Position numbers and translations under genes: made by a program. Under the pieces are notes generated by a model, which did not search any database, was not told the origin of the DNA, and saw nothing but the letters and a program-made list of their open reading frames with translations. A stretch of DNA of 46,041 nt from Palleronia rufa (GTDB taxonomy: Bacteria; Pseudomonadota; Alphaproteobacteria; Rhodobacterales; Rhodobacteraceae), in assembly GCF_000743715.1 (NCBI RefSeq), contig NZ_JQEY01000003.1, forward strand, positions 291,655 through 337,695. Direction: 5' to 3'. This document shows positions 9,194 through 18,733 of this stretch, piece by piece. Numbering within the stretch: the stretch's first letter is position 1; every line of letters starts with the position of its first letter.

Positions 9194-10207
9194 TCAGAGG
9201 CGCAGGCCGCCCCGCTCCAGCACCCCGGCCACCTCCGTGAAGTCGGCGCCGTCGGCCACCACGATGCCCAGCCTCCGCAGCGACGAGATCGCGGCCCGCG
9301 ACGCATCGTCCGGCCCCGGTCCGGGCTCGCGCAGGATCACCGCGCGGATCCGGCCCGCGTGGCGATGCGCGGCCTCCAGATAGATCTGCGCGTCCTTCTG
9401 TCCGGTGTCCCCGATCAGCACGAAGTCCAGCCCCGGATTGGCCGCCAGGATGGTGTCGATCGCCCGGCCCTTGTGGTTGCCGTGGCCGCGGGTCACGAAC
9501 TGGTCCTCCGCGATCCCCAGATCGCGCAGGAACATCGGCCCGGCCACCAGCCCGGCGCGGTCGAACACCTGCTCCAGGAAGCTGTGCAGGTTCCACGGGC
9601 TGGAACTTACGTAATAGACCGGGTTGCGGCCATGGTTCGCCAGATGGTCCATCAGCACGATGGCATCGGGAAAGATCCGCCTTGTGCGGGCCGATCCGGT
9701 GAACGTCGTCCAGAGGTTGCGCGCCAGGGAATAGGCGCCGGTCTGCATCATCGTGTCGTCGATATCGGACACGATGCCCAGCCGCGCCTGACCCGAGGGC
9801 ACCATGGCCCGCGCCGCGGCGCGGCTGTCGGCCACGCCCTCGATCTCCAGCGCCACCTGGTGCCAGCCGGGCGCGAAGGTGCCGTCCACGCGGATCGTGA
9901 CATAGCCCTCCTCGTCGCTGGTCCCCGAGGCGCCGCTCTCGCGGGCGACGACCCGCACGCCCGCCACCTCGCGGGTCAGGAACAGCGCCGCCATCTCCTT
10001 GAGGTTCTGCCACCGGCTCTGCCCCGGATCCGGCGTGGTGCGCCTGAGCGACGCCAGCACTCGCGCGCGCAGCACCAGCCCGCCGGGCACGCCGTAGCCC
10101 CGGTAGGTGTCGAGCACCGGCGCTCGGGGCGCGGTGCGCGGCCGGATCCGGTCAAGCGCGGCCTCGCCCCGGATCGCCGCGCGATGCAGCAGCGTCTTGA
10201 GCCGCAA
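9194..10207 (-). CDS. App1-family (DUF2183) phosphatase-like protein
   Basis: About 337 residues with the App1 catalytic domain, a HAD-like phosphatase fold named after yeast phosphatidate phosphatase App1. The nucleophile motif is SDIDDTMMQTGAY (DxDxT). A further HAD-type motif is VLIGDTGQKDAQIY, with SSSPWNLHSFLEQ between them. The N-terminal half is a beta-rich accessory domain. Bacterial members are poorly characterised and the substrate is unknown. The frame is open back to 10267, overlapping queG, but TTG 10207 has an AAGGGGGG ribosome-binding site just upstream, so I prefer it. It lies 13 bases after queG, probably in one transcript. Confidence 0.8.
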   Translation of the reverse strand: MRLKTLLHRAAIRGEAALDRIRPRTAPRAPVLDTYRGYGVPGGLVLRARVLASLRRTTPDPGQSRWQNLKEMAALFLTREVAGVRVVARESGASGTSDEEGYVTIRVDGTFAPGWHQVALEIEGVADSRAAARAMVPSGQARLGIVSDIDDTMMQTGAYSLARNLWTTFTGSARTRRIFPDAIVLMDHLANHGRNPVYYVSSSPWNLHSFLEQVFDRAGLVAGPMFLRDLGIAEDQFVTRGHGNHKGRAIDTILAANPGLDFVLIGDTGQKDAQIYLEAAHRHAGRIRAVILREPGPGPDDASRAAISSLRRLGIVVADGADFTEVAGVLERGGLRL

Positions 10208-10220
10208 CGGCCGTCCCCCC

Positions 10221-11333
10221 TTACGCGTCACGCAGGCGCAGCGTAGCCCAGCGCGCCGCGTCCGCAACCGCCGCGTCGGCGTCCCCGGTCAGCCCGGCCA
10301 CGACCTGTGACAGCGATGCATCGCCCGAATTGCCGATGGCATAGCAGACGTTGCGCACCATCCGGTCGCGGCCGATCCGCTTGATCGGCGATCCGGCGAA
10401 CCGTGCCCGGAACCCCGCGTCGTCCAAGGCCGCAAGGTCGGCCAGCAGCGGCGCGCGGCGGCCGGGCGCGGGGGCCAGCCGCATGTCGCGGGCGGCCGCC
10501 GCGAACTTGTTCCACGGGCAGACCGCAAGGCAGTCGTCGCAGCCGTAGATCCGGTTGCCGAGGCCTTCGCGCAGGCTTTCGTCCACGGGGCCGCGATGCT
10601 CGATCGTCAGATAGGACACGCAGCGCCGCGCATCGAGCTGGAAGGGCGCCGGAAACGCATCCGTCGGACAGATGTCGAGGCACTTCCGGCACGACCCGCA
10701 ATGCTCGGTCTCGGGCGGATCGGGGGGCAGATCCACGGTGGTGAAGATCGCGCCCAGAAAGACCCAATTCCCCAGATCCCGCCCCAGCAGATTGGTGTGC
10801 TTGCCCTGCCAGCCCAGCCCCGCGGCCTGCGCCAGGGGCTTTTCCATCACCGGCGCCGTATCGACGAAAACCTTGACCTGCGGGCGCGACGGATCCGCGA
10901 TGCGCGCGCCGCGCGCTCCCGTCGAACCATCCCCGCCGTCCCCCCGGTATCGGCCGCCCTCCGCGGCCTCCAGCAGCCACCGCGCGACCCGCTTCAGCCG
11001 CTTCTTCACCACGTCGTGGTAGTCGCGCCCCTGTGCATAGACGCTGACCGCGCCCCGGTCCCGCAGCGCCAGATCGTCGAGCGGGTCGTGGCCGGGGGAA
11101 TAGGCCTCGGCCAGCATCACCACGGACCGCGCCGCGGGCCAGAGCGCTGCGGGATCCCCCCGCCAGTCCGCCCGCGCCTCCATCCAGCCCATCTGCCCGT
11201 GACGGCCGGCCCCGAGGAACGCGCCCAGCCGCCCCGCCGCTTCGGGGATCGCGTCCGGGCGGCACACGCCCATCTTGACGAATCCCGCCGCCAGCGCCTC
11301 GCGCCGCAGCGCCGCCTTCAGCGCGTCCTTCAT
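10221..11333 (-). CDS. queG: Epoxyqueuosine reductase
   Basis: A 370-residue cobalamin- and iron-sulfur-dependent enzyme that reduces epoxyqueuosine to queuosine in the wobble position of tRNAs for Asp, Asn, His and Tyr. Two 4Fe-4S cluster motifs are visible: [16 protein letters not shown] and [11 protein letters not shown]. The N-terminal QueG domain has [16 protein letters not shown], and [19 protein letters not shown] is the family signature. A C-terminal HEAT-like segment ([13 protein letters not shown]) is present. Length is normal and the start is ATG 11333. Confidence 0.95.
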   Translation of the reverse strand: MKDALKAALRREALAAGFVKMGVCRPDAIPEAAGRLGAFLGAGRHGQMGWMEARADWRGDPAALWPAARSVVMLAEAYSPGHDPLDDLALRDRGAVSVYAQGRDYHDVVKKRLKRVARWLLEAAEGGRYRGDGGDGSTGARGARIADPSRPQVKVFVDTAPVMEKPLAQAAGLGWQGKHTNLLGRDLGNWVFLGAIFTTVDLPPDPPETEHCGSCRKCLDICPTDAFPAPFQLDARRCVSYLTIEHRGPVDESLREGLGNRIYGCDDCLAVCPWNKFAAAARDMRLAPAPGRRAPLLADLAALDDAGFRARFAGSPIKRIGRDRMVRNVCYAIGNSGDASLSQVVAGLTGDADAAVADAARWATLRLRDA

Positions 11334-11393
11334 CTTTCCGCAAATATCCCGGGGGGCGCAGCGCGCGGGGGCAGCGCCCCCTCCCCGGTCACC

Positions 11394-12059
11394 TCAGAAA
11401 TCCAGGTCGGCATAATGCGGCGGCGGCGGAAAGCCCGGCACCACATCGGCCAGGATGCCCCGGAACGCGGGGCGGGACTTGATCTTGGCGTACCAGTCCC
11501 GGACGTTCTCGTTGCGCGCCCAGTCGACATCGCTGGTGTAGTCCAGCGCGGACAGGTGCGATGCGGCGGCGAAATCGGCCAGGGTCAGCGTGTCGCCGGC
11601 CAGCCACCGCCGCTGGTCCAGAAGCCACGCCATGTAATCGAGGTGGAACTTCACTGCCTTGGTGCCCTCCTTCACCGTCCGGCTGTCGGGATAGCCGGTG
11701 CCCTGCACCTTCTTGTTCACCTTCTCGTAGAGCAGCCGTCTGGTGACCTCGTGAAAGAACTTGTCGTCGAACCAGGCCACCAGCCGCCGCATCTCGAACC
11801 GGCCCTCGGTGTCCTCCGGAAACAGGGCCGGCACCGGGTGGCGCTCCTCCAGGTATTCGCAGATCGCCATGCTGTCTGGATAGCTGCGGCCATCGACCCG
11901 CAGCACCGGCACCTTGCCGGCGGGATTGCGGCGCAGAAAGTCGGGATCGCGCTCCCAGTAGCGTTCCTCGACCAGCTCGACCTCGATCCGCTTCTCGGCC
12001 AGGGCAAGGCGGACCTTGCGGCAGAACGGCGACAGCGGCATGTGGAACAGTCGATACAT
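11394..12059 (-). CDS. Glutathione S-transferase family protein (possibly FzlA-like)
   Basis: A 221-residue protein with a GST fold: N-terminal thioredoxin-like domain (MYRLFHMPLSPFCRKVRLAL, then NPAGKVPVLRVDG and the SMAICEYLEE glutathione-site segment) and an all-helical C-terminal domain. In Caulobacter and relatives a GST homologue, FzlA, binds FtsZ and is needed for division. The segment WFDDKFFHEVTRRLLYEKV looks to me like that branch, but I cannot exclude a conventional GST. It lies between mtgA and queG on the same strand, next to a peptidoglycan gene, which fits either reading. Confidence 0.85.
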   Translation of the reverse strand: MYRLFHMPLSPFCRKVRLALAEKRIEVELVEERYWERDPDFLRRNPAGKVPVLRVDGRSYPDSMAICEYLEERHPVPALFPEDTEGRFEMRRLVAWFDDKFFHEVTRRLLYEKVNKKVQGTGYPDSRTVKEGTKAVKFHLDYMAWLLDQRRWLAGDTLTLADFAAASHLSALDYTSDVDWARNENVRDWYAKIKSRPAFRGILADVVPGFPPPPHYADLDF

Positions 12060-12111
12060 CAGCGGGCACCTCCGAATGGCCCGTCCCTCCTGCCGCGTCG
12101 CGCGCCGGCGT

Positions 12112-12828
12112 TCAACCCGCGCCGTCGCGCTGGAAGCACGCCGCGCGGCCGTCCGCCGCGATCACCGCCGCCCCGTCGGCGATCCGCGCCACCCGCCGGC
12201 CGCCGGCCGCGTCCAGCCGGGCGGCCGACCGAGTCTTGGGGCTGGGCAGGACCGACGCCAGCCGCGCGGCCTGATCCGCCGACAGCCGGTCCGGCGGCAC
12301 GCCGAAAGCCGCCTGCGCGGCGGCGGCCACCCCGAACACGCCCTCGCCGAATTCGGCCACGTTCAGATACACCTCCAGGATCCGCCGCTTGGACCACACG
12401 GCTTCCACCGCCGGGGTCAGCACCGCCTCCAGCGCCTTTCGCGGCCAGCTGCGCCCCTGCCAGAGATAGACGTTCTTGACGACCTGCTGGCTGATGGTCG
12501 AGCCGCCGCGATCCGCCCCCGCCGCGATCGCGGCGCGGATGGCGTCCAGGTCGAACCCCCAGTGCAGGCAGAAATCGGCATCCTCCGCCGCCACGGCCGC
12601 GCGGGCCATGACCGGCGCGATCCGCTCCATCGGCACCCAGTCCTGGGCCACCCCGCCCAGCCGGCGCGATTCGGCCATCATGTATGGCGTCGCCGGCGGG
12701 TCGATCACCGCCGGCGCCGCCACCGCCAGCACCAGCAGGACCGCGACGCCCAGCGCCCCCCGGCGCAGCACCCGCAGCCAGCGCCCGCGGCGCCCGCCGC
12801 GCCGTTTCGCCACCTTCTTACGCGCCAT
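12112..12828 (-). CDS. mtgA: Monofunctional peptidoglycan glycosyltransferase
   Basis: A 238-residue GT51 enzyme that polymerises lipid II into glycan strands at the periplasmic face of the inner membrane. It starts with a very basic cytoplasmic tail (MARKKVAKRRGGRRGRWLRV) and one membrane anchor (about residues 24-42). The catalytic Glu is E82 in AAEDADFCLHWGFD, followed by the second GT51 motif GGSTISQQVVKNVYL and KRRILEVYLNVAEFGEGVFG. There is no transpeptidase domain and the length is normal for MtgA. Start is ATG 12828. Confidence 0.95.
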   Translation of the reverse strand: MARKKVAKRRGGRRGRWLRVLRRGALGVAVLLVLAVAAPAVIDPPATPYMMAESRRLGGVAQDWVPMERIAPVMARAAVAAEDADFCLHWGFDLDAIRAAIAAGADRGGSTISQQVVKNVYLWQGRSWPRKALEAVLTPAVEAVWSKRRILEVYLNVAEFGEGVFGVAAAAQAAFGVPPDRLSADQAARLASVLPSPKTRSAARLDAAGGRRVARIADGAAVIAADGRAACFQRDGAG

Positions 12829-12855
12829 GATGCCCCTTCGCCGCCCCGGACCCGC

Positions 12856-13758
12856 TCAGAAAAGCCCCGCGAACCGCTCCGGCAGGGTATAGGTCCGCCG
12901 GTTGGTCAGCGTCCCGCGCCGCCACATAGCCTGCGCCGCATCGTAGTGAAAGCTTCTGGCGATGCGCCCGCGCTGCCAGCCGAAATCCAAGCCATTCTCC
13001 TCCGGCGCACCCTTGTCCACGAAGCTCTGCAGGAACCCCTCCATCGCATCGGCGGACTTGGACCAGCCGTGGCCCGCCACGTCGCCGGACCCCTCCGCGA
13101 TCCGCCCGCGGCGCAGCGCCTGCCGCGCGCGCAGGATCCCCAGGTCCAGATAGCGCAGGTGCAGAAGGTAGAGATCCGGGCTGAGGTGCAGCGCCCCGTG
13201 GTCCGACTGGTGCCCGCCCATGGACCAGCGGATGGGACCGCGGGTGATGCAGGGCTTGCAGTATGAGGCGTTGATCCGCCCGTAGCGCCGCTGCGCCAGG
13301 ACCGGCCGCGCCGGATCGAAGGCGGGCTCCAGGTCGATGCGGTGGACGATCTCCATGGCGAAGGGATTGATGACCTCTTCCGCCCGGCCAAGGATATAGG
13401 CCGCCGGATCGTCGCCCGCCCGGGGGTCCAGCACGACGATCTCATCCACGTCGGTCAGCAGCACCGCCTCGAACCGCGCGCTCAGCGCAGAGGCCAGATG
13501 CGACAGGAACGCCCAGCGCGCCCGGTCGAACCCGTCGAAGGCGGCGACCGGCGGCAGGGTCAGAACCTGGCAGCCGTCGCAGGCAGGGGGCAGCGCGTCC
13601 TGCGGGCCGTCGAGCACCACGACCATGGACGCTGCCGGAACGAACCGCCGCCAGTACCGCGCCCAGATGTCCAGGAACAACGCATCGCCGCGTACCATGG
13701 TGACGACCGCCAGTCCGCCGGACCGTCCGGGGGTACCGCTCGATGTGCTCGCGCTCAT
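12856..13758 (-). CDS. Glycosyltransferase family 2-like protein
   Basis: A 300-residue protein with a GT-A-like layout. LAVVTMVRGDALFLDIWARY resembles the start of the Glyco_tranf_2_4-type fold, and VLLTDVDEIVVLDP carries the DxD metal/nucleotide-sugar motif. No membrane segment is visible. The donor, acceptor and product are unknown. It lies 27 bases downstream of the small protein after gltB and 27 bases upstream of mtgA, all on one strand, so cotranscription is likely but a shared role is not implied. Confidence 0.75.
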   Translation of the reverse strand: MSASTSSGTPGRSGGLAVVTMVRGDALFLDIWARYWRRFVPAASMVVVLDGPQDALPPACDGCQVLTLPPVAAFDGFDRARWAFLSHLASALSARFEAVLLTDVDEIVVLDPRAGDDPAAYILGRAEEVINPFAMEIVHRIDLEPAFDPARPVLAQRRYGRINASYCKPCITRGPIRWSMGGHQSDHGALHLSPDLYLLHLRYLDLGILRARQALRRGRIAEGSGDVAGHGWSKSADAMEGFLQSFVDKGAPEENGLDFGWQRGRIARSFHYDAAQAMWRRGTLTNRRTYTLPERFAGLF

Positions 13759-13785
13759 GGCAGGGGTCCTAGCCTTTCGGCCCCC

Positions 13786-14022
13786 TCAGCCCGCCAGGGC
13801 GGCGCGCAATTCCGCGCGCTCGGCCTCGGGCGGGCCGCCGAACGCGGCGCGCCCGGCGCGGCGATACCAGTAGGCCGCGTTGCCGGGATCGCCCTCGACC
13901 CGGTGCAGATGCGCATGAAGCCAGGCGCCCTGGGCCGATGTGTCGCCGGCCGCGATGCGATGCGCGACCTCCCAGTCGCCCTGCTCCAGCCTGTCCAGCG
14001 CCGCGATCAAGCTCTGCCGCAT
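13786..14022 (-). CDS. Small conserved protein of unknown function
   Basis: A 78-residue soluble protein (MRQSLIAALDRLEQGDWEVA ... GNAAYWYRRAGRAAFG) that begins nine bases after the gltB stop. The helical pattern, with DWEVAH and NAAYWYRRAG, resembles a pair of TPR-like helices. I recognise it only as a short hypothetical of the kind found in Rhodobacterales. The tight spacing and normal codon use support it as real. Confidence 0.7.
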   Translation of the reverse strand: MRQSLIAALDRLEQGDWEVAHRIAAGDTSAQGAWLHAHLHRVEGDPGNAAYWYRRAGRAAFGGPPEAERAELRAALAG

Positions 14023-14031
14023 CCCGCGCCC

Positions 14032-17000
14032 CTATTCCGCCGGCACGCGCCGGTCCTCGATGCCCACCGGATGCTCCAGCTTGTCCAGCATCTCCAGCGG
14101 GCAGACCTGCACGAAATGCGCCAGTTCCGTGTCCCAGTGCTGCAGGATGTCGCCCGCCCGCCGAGAGCCGGTCTCGGCGTGGTGGCGCTCGACCAGCTCT
14201 TCCAGGATGCGGATCCAGTGCGGCTCCGTCACCTTGCAGGTCACCAGCGTCTCCATGTTCATCATCGTCTCGGCGCGGCCTTCGGGGTCGTAGAGGAACG
14301 CCATGCCACCGGTCATCCCGGCGCCGAAATTTGCGCCGATCCGCCCCAGGATCACCGCGACCCCGCCGGTCATGTATTCGCAGCCGTTCGATCCGCAGCC
14401 CTCGATCACCGCCTTCGCGCCCGAATTGCGCACCGCGAACCGCTCTCCGGCGCGGCCGGCGGCAAAGAGATGCCCGTCCGTCGCGCCGTAAAGCACGGTG
14501 TTGCCGATGATCGTGTTGGACGCGGCGTCGAGCGGGCTGACCATGGGCGGGCGCACCACGACGGTGCCCCCCGACAGGCCCTTGCCCACGTAGTCGTTGG
14601 CGTCGCCCGAGACCTCCAGCTTCAGCCCCGGCGCGGCGAACGCGCCCAGGGACTGCCCGGCGGAGCCGGTCAGCTTCACATGCAGGTGGTCCGGCTGGAG
14701 CGCGTTGCGCATCCCGAACTGGGTCACGATATGGCTGGAGGTGCGGGTGCCCACGGTGCGATGGGTGTTGCGCACGGCATAGCTGAGCTGCATCTTCTCG
14801 CCATCCTCCAGAAACCGCCGCGCGTCGCGCACGATCTCCGCGTCCAGCGTGTCGTCCACCGCGTTGCGGGGCTGGTCGCGGTCGTAGACGATCTCGCCGG
14901 CGTCATCGACGGTGATCAGCAGCGGGTTCAGGTCCAGATCGTCCAGATGGGCCGAGCCGCGGCTGACCTGGGACAGCAGATCCGCCCGCCCGATCACCTC
15001 GTCCAGACTGCGGGCGCCGATTCCGGCCAGGATCTCGCGCACCTCGGTGGCGTAGAAGGTGATCAGGTTCACCACCTTGTCCGCGGTGCCGGTGAACTTC
15101 TCGCGCAGGTCGGTGTCCTGGGTGCAGACGCCCACGGGGCAGGTGTTGGACTGGCACTGCCGCACCATGATGCAGCCCATGGCGATCAGCGCCGCGGTGC
15201 CGATGCCGAATTCCTCGGCCCCCAGCATCGCCGCCATGACGATGTCGCGCCCGGTGCGCAGACCGCCGTCGGTGCGCAGCGTCACCCGGCTGCGCAGGTC
15301 GTTCATCGCCAGCACCTGATGCGCCTCGGTCAGGCCCATCTCCCACGGCAGGCCGGCGTATTTGATCGAGGTCGCGGGGCTCGCCCCGGTGCCGCCGTTG
15401 TGGCCCGAGATCAGGATGATGTCCGCCTTGGCCTTGGCCACGCCGGCGGCGATGGTGCCGACGCCGGAGGAGGCGACCAGCTTCACCGTCACCTTGGCGC
15501 GCGGGTTGATCTGCTTGAGGTCGTAGATCAGCTGCGCCAGATCCTCGATCGAATAGATGTCGTGATGCGGCGGCGGGCTGATCAGCGTCACGCCCGGGGT
15601 CGAATGGCGCAGCTTGGCGATCAGGCTGGTGACCTTCATCCCCGGCAGCTGCCCGCCCTCGCCGGGCTTGGCGCCCTGGGCGATCTTGATTTCCAGCTCC
15701 TCGCAGGCCAGCAGGTATTCCGCCGTCACCCCGAACCGCCCGGAGGCCACCTGCTTGATCTTGGCGGACCGGTTGTCGCCGTTGCTGTCGGGCTGGAAGT
15801 CCTTGGGATCCTCTCCGCCCTCGCCGGAATCCGACTTGGCGCCGATCCGGTTCATGGCGATGGAAAGCGTCCTGTGCGCCTCGGGCGACAGCGCGCCCAG
15901 GCTCATCCCCGGCGTGACGAACCGCTTGCGGATCTGGGTGATGCTCTCGACCTCCTCGATCGGAACCGGCTTGCCCAGCGCCTTGAAGTCCATCAGGTCG
16001 CGCAGGTGGATCGGCTTGGCCTGGGCCATCTTGGCCGAATACTGCTTCCACATCTGATAGCTGGCCTTGTTGCAGGCCACCTGCAGCATGTGCATCGACG
16101 CCGCTTCCCAGGCGTGGGTCTCGCCAGAGCGGCGCGCCTTGTAGAACCCGCCGATGGGCAGCACATCCTGGCCGCCGCGAAAGCCGCGGGCGTGGATCCC
16201 CTCGGCCTTCATCTGGATGCCGTTGATGCCGATGCCGCTGATCCGGCTCTGCATCCCCGGGAAATACTCCGCGCACATGGCGCGGCTCAGCCCCACCGCC
16301 TCGAAGTTGATGCCGCCCCGATAGGACGAGATGACGGAGATCCCCATCTTCGACATGATCTTCAGCAGGCCCGCGTCGATGGCCCGCCGATAGCGCGCCA
16401 CCGCCTCGGTGAGCGTCCCGTCGAGCAACCCGCGAGAGATCCGGTCGGCGATGGAATCCTCGGCCAGATAGGCGTTCACCGTGGTCGCGCCGCAGCCGAT
16501 CAGCACCGCGAAGTAATGCGGGTCGATACACTCCGCCGACCGCACGTTGAGCGAGGTGAAGGTCCGCAGCCCCTTGCGCGTCAGCCACGAATGGACCGCG
16601 CTGGTGGCCAGGATCATCGGCATCGCGACCCGGTCCTCGGCGGCGCCCTGGTCGGTCAGCACGATATGCCCCGCGCCGGAGCGCACGGCCTCCTCGGCGG
16701 CGTCGCGGATCCGCGTCAGCCCGGCGCGCAGCGTGCCGTAGCCGCCGCCCGCCGCGAAGGTGCAGTCGATCTGGGCCATCGGGGCGTTGAACGCCTCGAC
16801 CATCCGGTCGAACTGCGCGTTGCCCACGAACGGGCTGTCCAGCACGATGATCTCGGTCTGGCTGCTGCTTTCGTCCAGCACGTTCTTGAGGTTTCCGAAC
16901 CGGGTCTTCAGGCTCATCACCCGGAATTCGCGCAAGGAGTCGATGGGCGGATTGGTCACCTGGCTGAAGTTTTGCCGGAAGAAATGGCTGAGCGGCCGGT

Positions 17001-18570
17001 AGGTCTCGGACAGCACCGCAGAGGGCGTGTCGTCGCCCATGGAGGCCAGCGTCTCCTTGCCGTCCTCGGCCATGGGCGCCAGGATCTGCTCCAGCTCCTC
17101 CATGGTGTAGCCGGCGGCGATCTGGCGGCGGCGCAGCTCCGCCCCCTCGAAGAACGGCGCCTCGGTCACCCGGGCCAGCGCCTCGTCCAGCTCGGTGATC
17201 CGCCCCACCCATTCGCCGAAGGGCAGCGCCGCGGCCAGCTTGTCCTTGATCTCGGCGTCGTGGAACAGCTTGGCCTTCTTGAGGTCCACGGCCAGCATCT
17301 GGCCGGGGCCCAGCGCGCCCTTCTCGACCACCGACCCCTCGTCTACCGGCACCATCCCGGCCTCCGACCCGGCGATCACCAGCCCGTCGCCGGTCACCAC
17401 GTAGCGCATCGGGCGCAGCCCGTTGCGGTCCAGCCCCGCGCAGACCCAGCGCCCGTCGGTCATCGCCAGCGCCGCCGGCCCGTCCCACGGCTCCATCACG
17501 GAATTGCAGTAGGAATACATGTCGCGCCAGGGCTTCGGCAGCTCCTCGGCCTGCTTGGACCACGATTCCGGGATCAGCAGCGTCTTGGCCATGGGCGCCG
17601 ACCGGCCGGAGCGCACCAGCACCTCGAACACCGAATCGAGCGCCGCCGAATCGCTCGCCGCCTGGGGCACGATCGGCTTGATGTCCTCGGCCAGGTCGCC
17701 GAACTCGGCAGAGGCCATGCGGATCTCATGGCTCTTCATCCAGTTCAGGTTGCCCTTCAGGGTGTTGATCTCGCCGTTGTGGGCCAGCATCCGGAACGGC
17801 TGCGCCAGCCACCACTGCGGGAAGGTGTTGGTGGAGTAGCGCTGGTGATAGATGGCGAAGGCGCTCTCGAACCGCGCGTCCTGGAGGTCGGTGTAGAAAT
17901 TGGCCACGTCCTGGGCCAGCATCATCCCCTTGTAGATGATCGACCGGCAGGACAGCGACGCAAGGTAGAGCTGCCCCACGCCGGCCGCGGCGGCCGCCTT
18001 CTCGATCCGGCGGCGGATGACGTAGAGCTCGCGCTCGAAGGTCTCCTCGTCCACGCCCTTGGGGTTCGAGATCAGGATCTGCTCGATCTCGGGCCGCGTC
18101 GCGTTGGCCTTCGCGCCGAGGCAGGAGATATCCACCGGCACGTGCCGCCAGCCGTAGATGAAATATCCCATCCGCAGGATCTCGGTCTCGACGATGGTGC
18201 GGCAGGTCTCCTGGGCGCCGAAGTTGGTGCGCGGCAGGAACACCTGCCCCACGGCCAGCTGCTGGCCCTCGTTGGGGGTGTGCCCGGTGCGCGCGATCTG
18301 GTCGCGGAAGAACGCGTCGGGGATCTGCACATGGATGCCGGCGCCGTCGCCCGTGCGCCCGTCCGCGTCCACGGCACCCCGGTGCCAGATCGACTTCAGC
18401 GCGGAAATCCCGTGCTCGACAACCTTGCGCGACCGCGTCCCGTTGACCGACACCACCAGACCGACCCCGCAGGAGGAATGTTCCTCCGCCGGATCGTACA
18501 TGCCCCGCGCGGCCATGGCGGCGCGCTTGGCCTCTTCGCGGGCAACCCAGTCGCTGTCATAGCTCGTCAT
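14032..18570 (-). CDS. gltB: Glutamate synthase (NADPH) large subunit
   Basis: The 1,512-residue alpha subunit of GOGAT, which makes two glutamates from 2-oxoglutarate and glutamine and so assimilates ammonium with glutamine synthetase. The N-terminal class II amidotransferase nucleophile is C34 (SSCGVGLVVSVNG) after a propeptide. The central and FMN-binding domains follow, with ISGHNGGTGASPATSIKYAG. The 3Fe-4S motif is CIMVRQCQSNTCPVGVCT, and the C-terminal GXGXG beta-helix domain holds GGTVVV and GNTVLYGATDG repeats. Start ATG 18570 has a GAGGAG ribosome-binding site. Full length; partner gltD lies 163 bases upstream on the same strand. Confidence 0.98.
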   Translation of the reverse strand: MTSYDSDWVAREEAKRAAMAARGMYDPAEEHSSCGVGLVVSVNGTRSRKVVEHGISALKSIWHRGAVDADGRTGDGAGIHVQIPDAFFRDQIARTGHTPNEGQQLAVGQVFLPRTNFGAQETCRTIVETEILRMGYFIYGWRHVPVDISCLGAKANATRPEIEQILISNPKGVDEETFERELYVIRRRIEKAAAAAGVGQLYLASLSCRSIIYKGMMLAQDVANFYTDLQDARFESAFAIYHQRYSTNTFPQWWLAQPFRMLAHNGEINTLKGNLNWMKSHEIRMASAEFGDLAEDIKPIVPQAASDSAALDSVFEVLVRSGRSAPMAKTLLIPESWSKQAEELPKPWRDMYSYCNSVMEPWDGPAALAMTDGRWVCAGLDRNGLRPMRYVVTGDGLVIAGSEAGMVPVDEGSVVEKGALGPGQMLAVDLKKAKLFHDAEIKDKLAAALPFGEWVGRITELDEALARVTEAPFFEGAELRRRQIAAGYTMEELEQILAPMAEDGKETLASMGDDTPSAVLSETYRPLSHFFRQNFSQVTNPPIDSLREFRVMSLKTRFGNLKNVLDESSSQTEIIVLDSPFVGNAQFDRMVEAFNAPMAQIDCTFAAGGGYGTLRAGLTRIRDAAEEAVRSGAGHIVLTDQGAAEDRVAMPMILATSAVHSWLTRKGLRTFTSLNVRSAECIDPHYFAVLIGCGATTVNAYLAEDSIADRISRGLLDGTLTEAVARYRRAIDAGLLKIMSKMGISVISSYRGGINFEAVGLSRAMCAEYFPGMQSRISGIGINGIQMKAEGIHARGFRGGQDVLPIGGFYKARRSGETHAWEAASMHMLQVACNKASYQMWKQYSAKMAQAKPIHLRDLMDFKALGKPVPIEEVESITQIRKRFVTPGMSLGALSPEAHRTLSIAMNRIGAKSDSGEGGEDPKDFQPDSNGDNRSAKIKQVASGRFGVTAEYLLACEELEIKIAQGAKPGEGGQLPGMKVTSLIAKLRHSTPGVTLISPPPHHDIYSIEDLAQLIYDLKQINPRAKVTVKLVASSGVGTIAAGVAKAKADIILISGHNGGTGASPATSIKYAGLPWEMGLTEAHQVLAMNDLRSRVTLRTDGGLRTGRDIVMAAMLGAEEFGIGTAALIAMGCIMVRQCQSNTCPVGVCTQDTDLREKFTGTADKVVNLITFYATEVREILAGIGARSLDEVIGRADLLSQVSRGSAHLDDLDLNPLLITVDDAGEIVYDRDQPRNAVDDTLDAEIVRDARRFLEDGEKMQLSYAVRNTHRTVGTRTSSHIVTQFGMRNALQPDHLHVKLTGSAGQSLGAFAAPGLKLEVSGDANDYVGKGLSGGTVVVRPPMVSPLDAASNTIIGNTVLYGATDGHLFAAGRAGERFAVRNSGAKAVIEGCGSNGCEYMTGGVAVILGRIGANFGAGMTGGMAFLYDPEGRAETMMNMETLVTCKVTEPHWIRILEELVERHHAETGSRRAGDILQHWDTELAHFVQVCPLEMLDKLEHPVGIEDRRVPAE

Positions 18571-18733
18571 GGCACTGTCTCCTCGTTCGGATCGGCGGCG
18601 GACCGGAGCCGCGCCCCGAAAGCCTGCCGCAGCGTTATGTCACCCGTGCTGACCGGATGACCGAAAGGTAGCGCGCGCACCCTCCTACGGAGTTCTCACG
18701 AATCTCCGACAGGATTACGATGCCCGTCGGAGC

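Noticed and set aside
13342-18660. A very long open frame on the plus strand opposite gltB
   Set aside because: It is antisense to gltB, with His/Arg/Gln-rich shadow composition and no family match. It reflects codon bias in GC-rich DNA.
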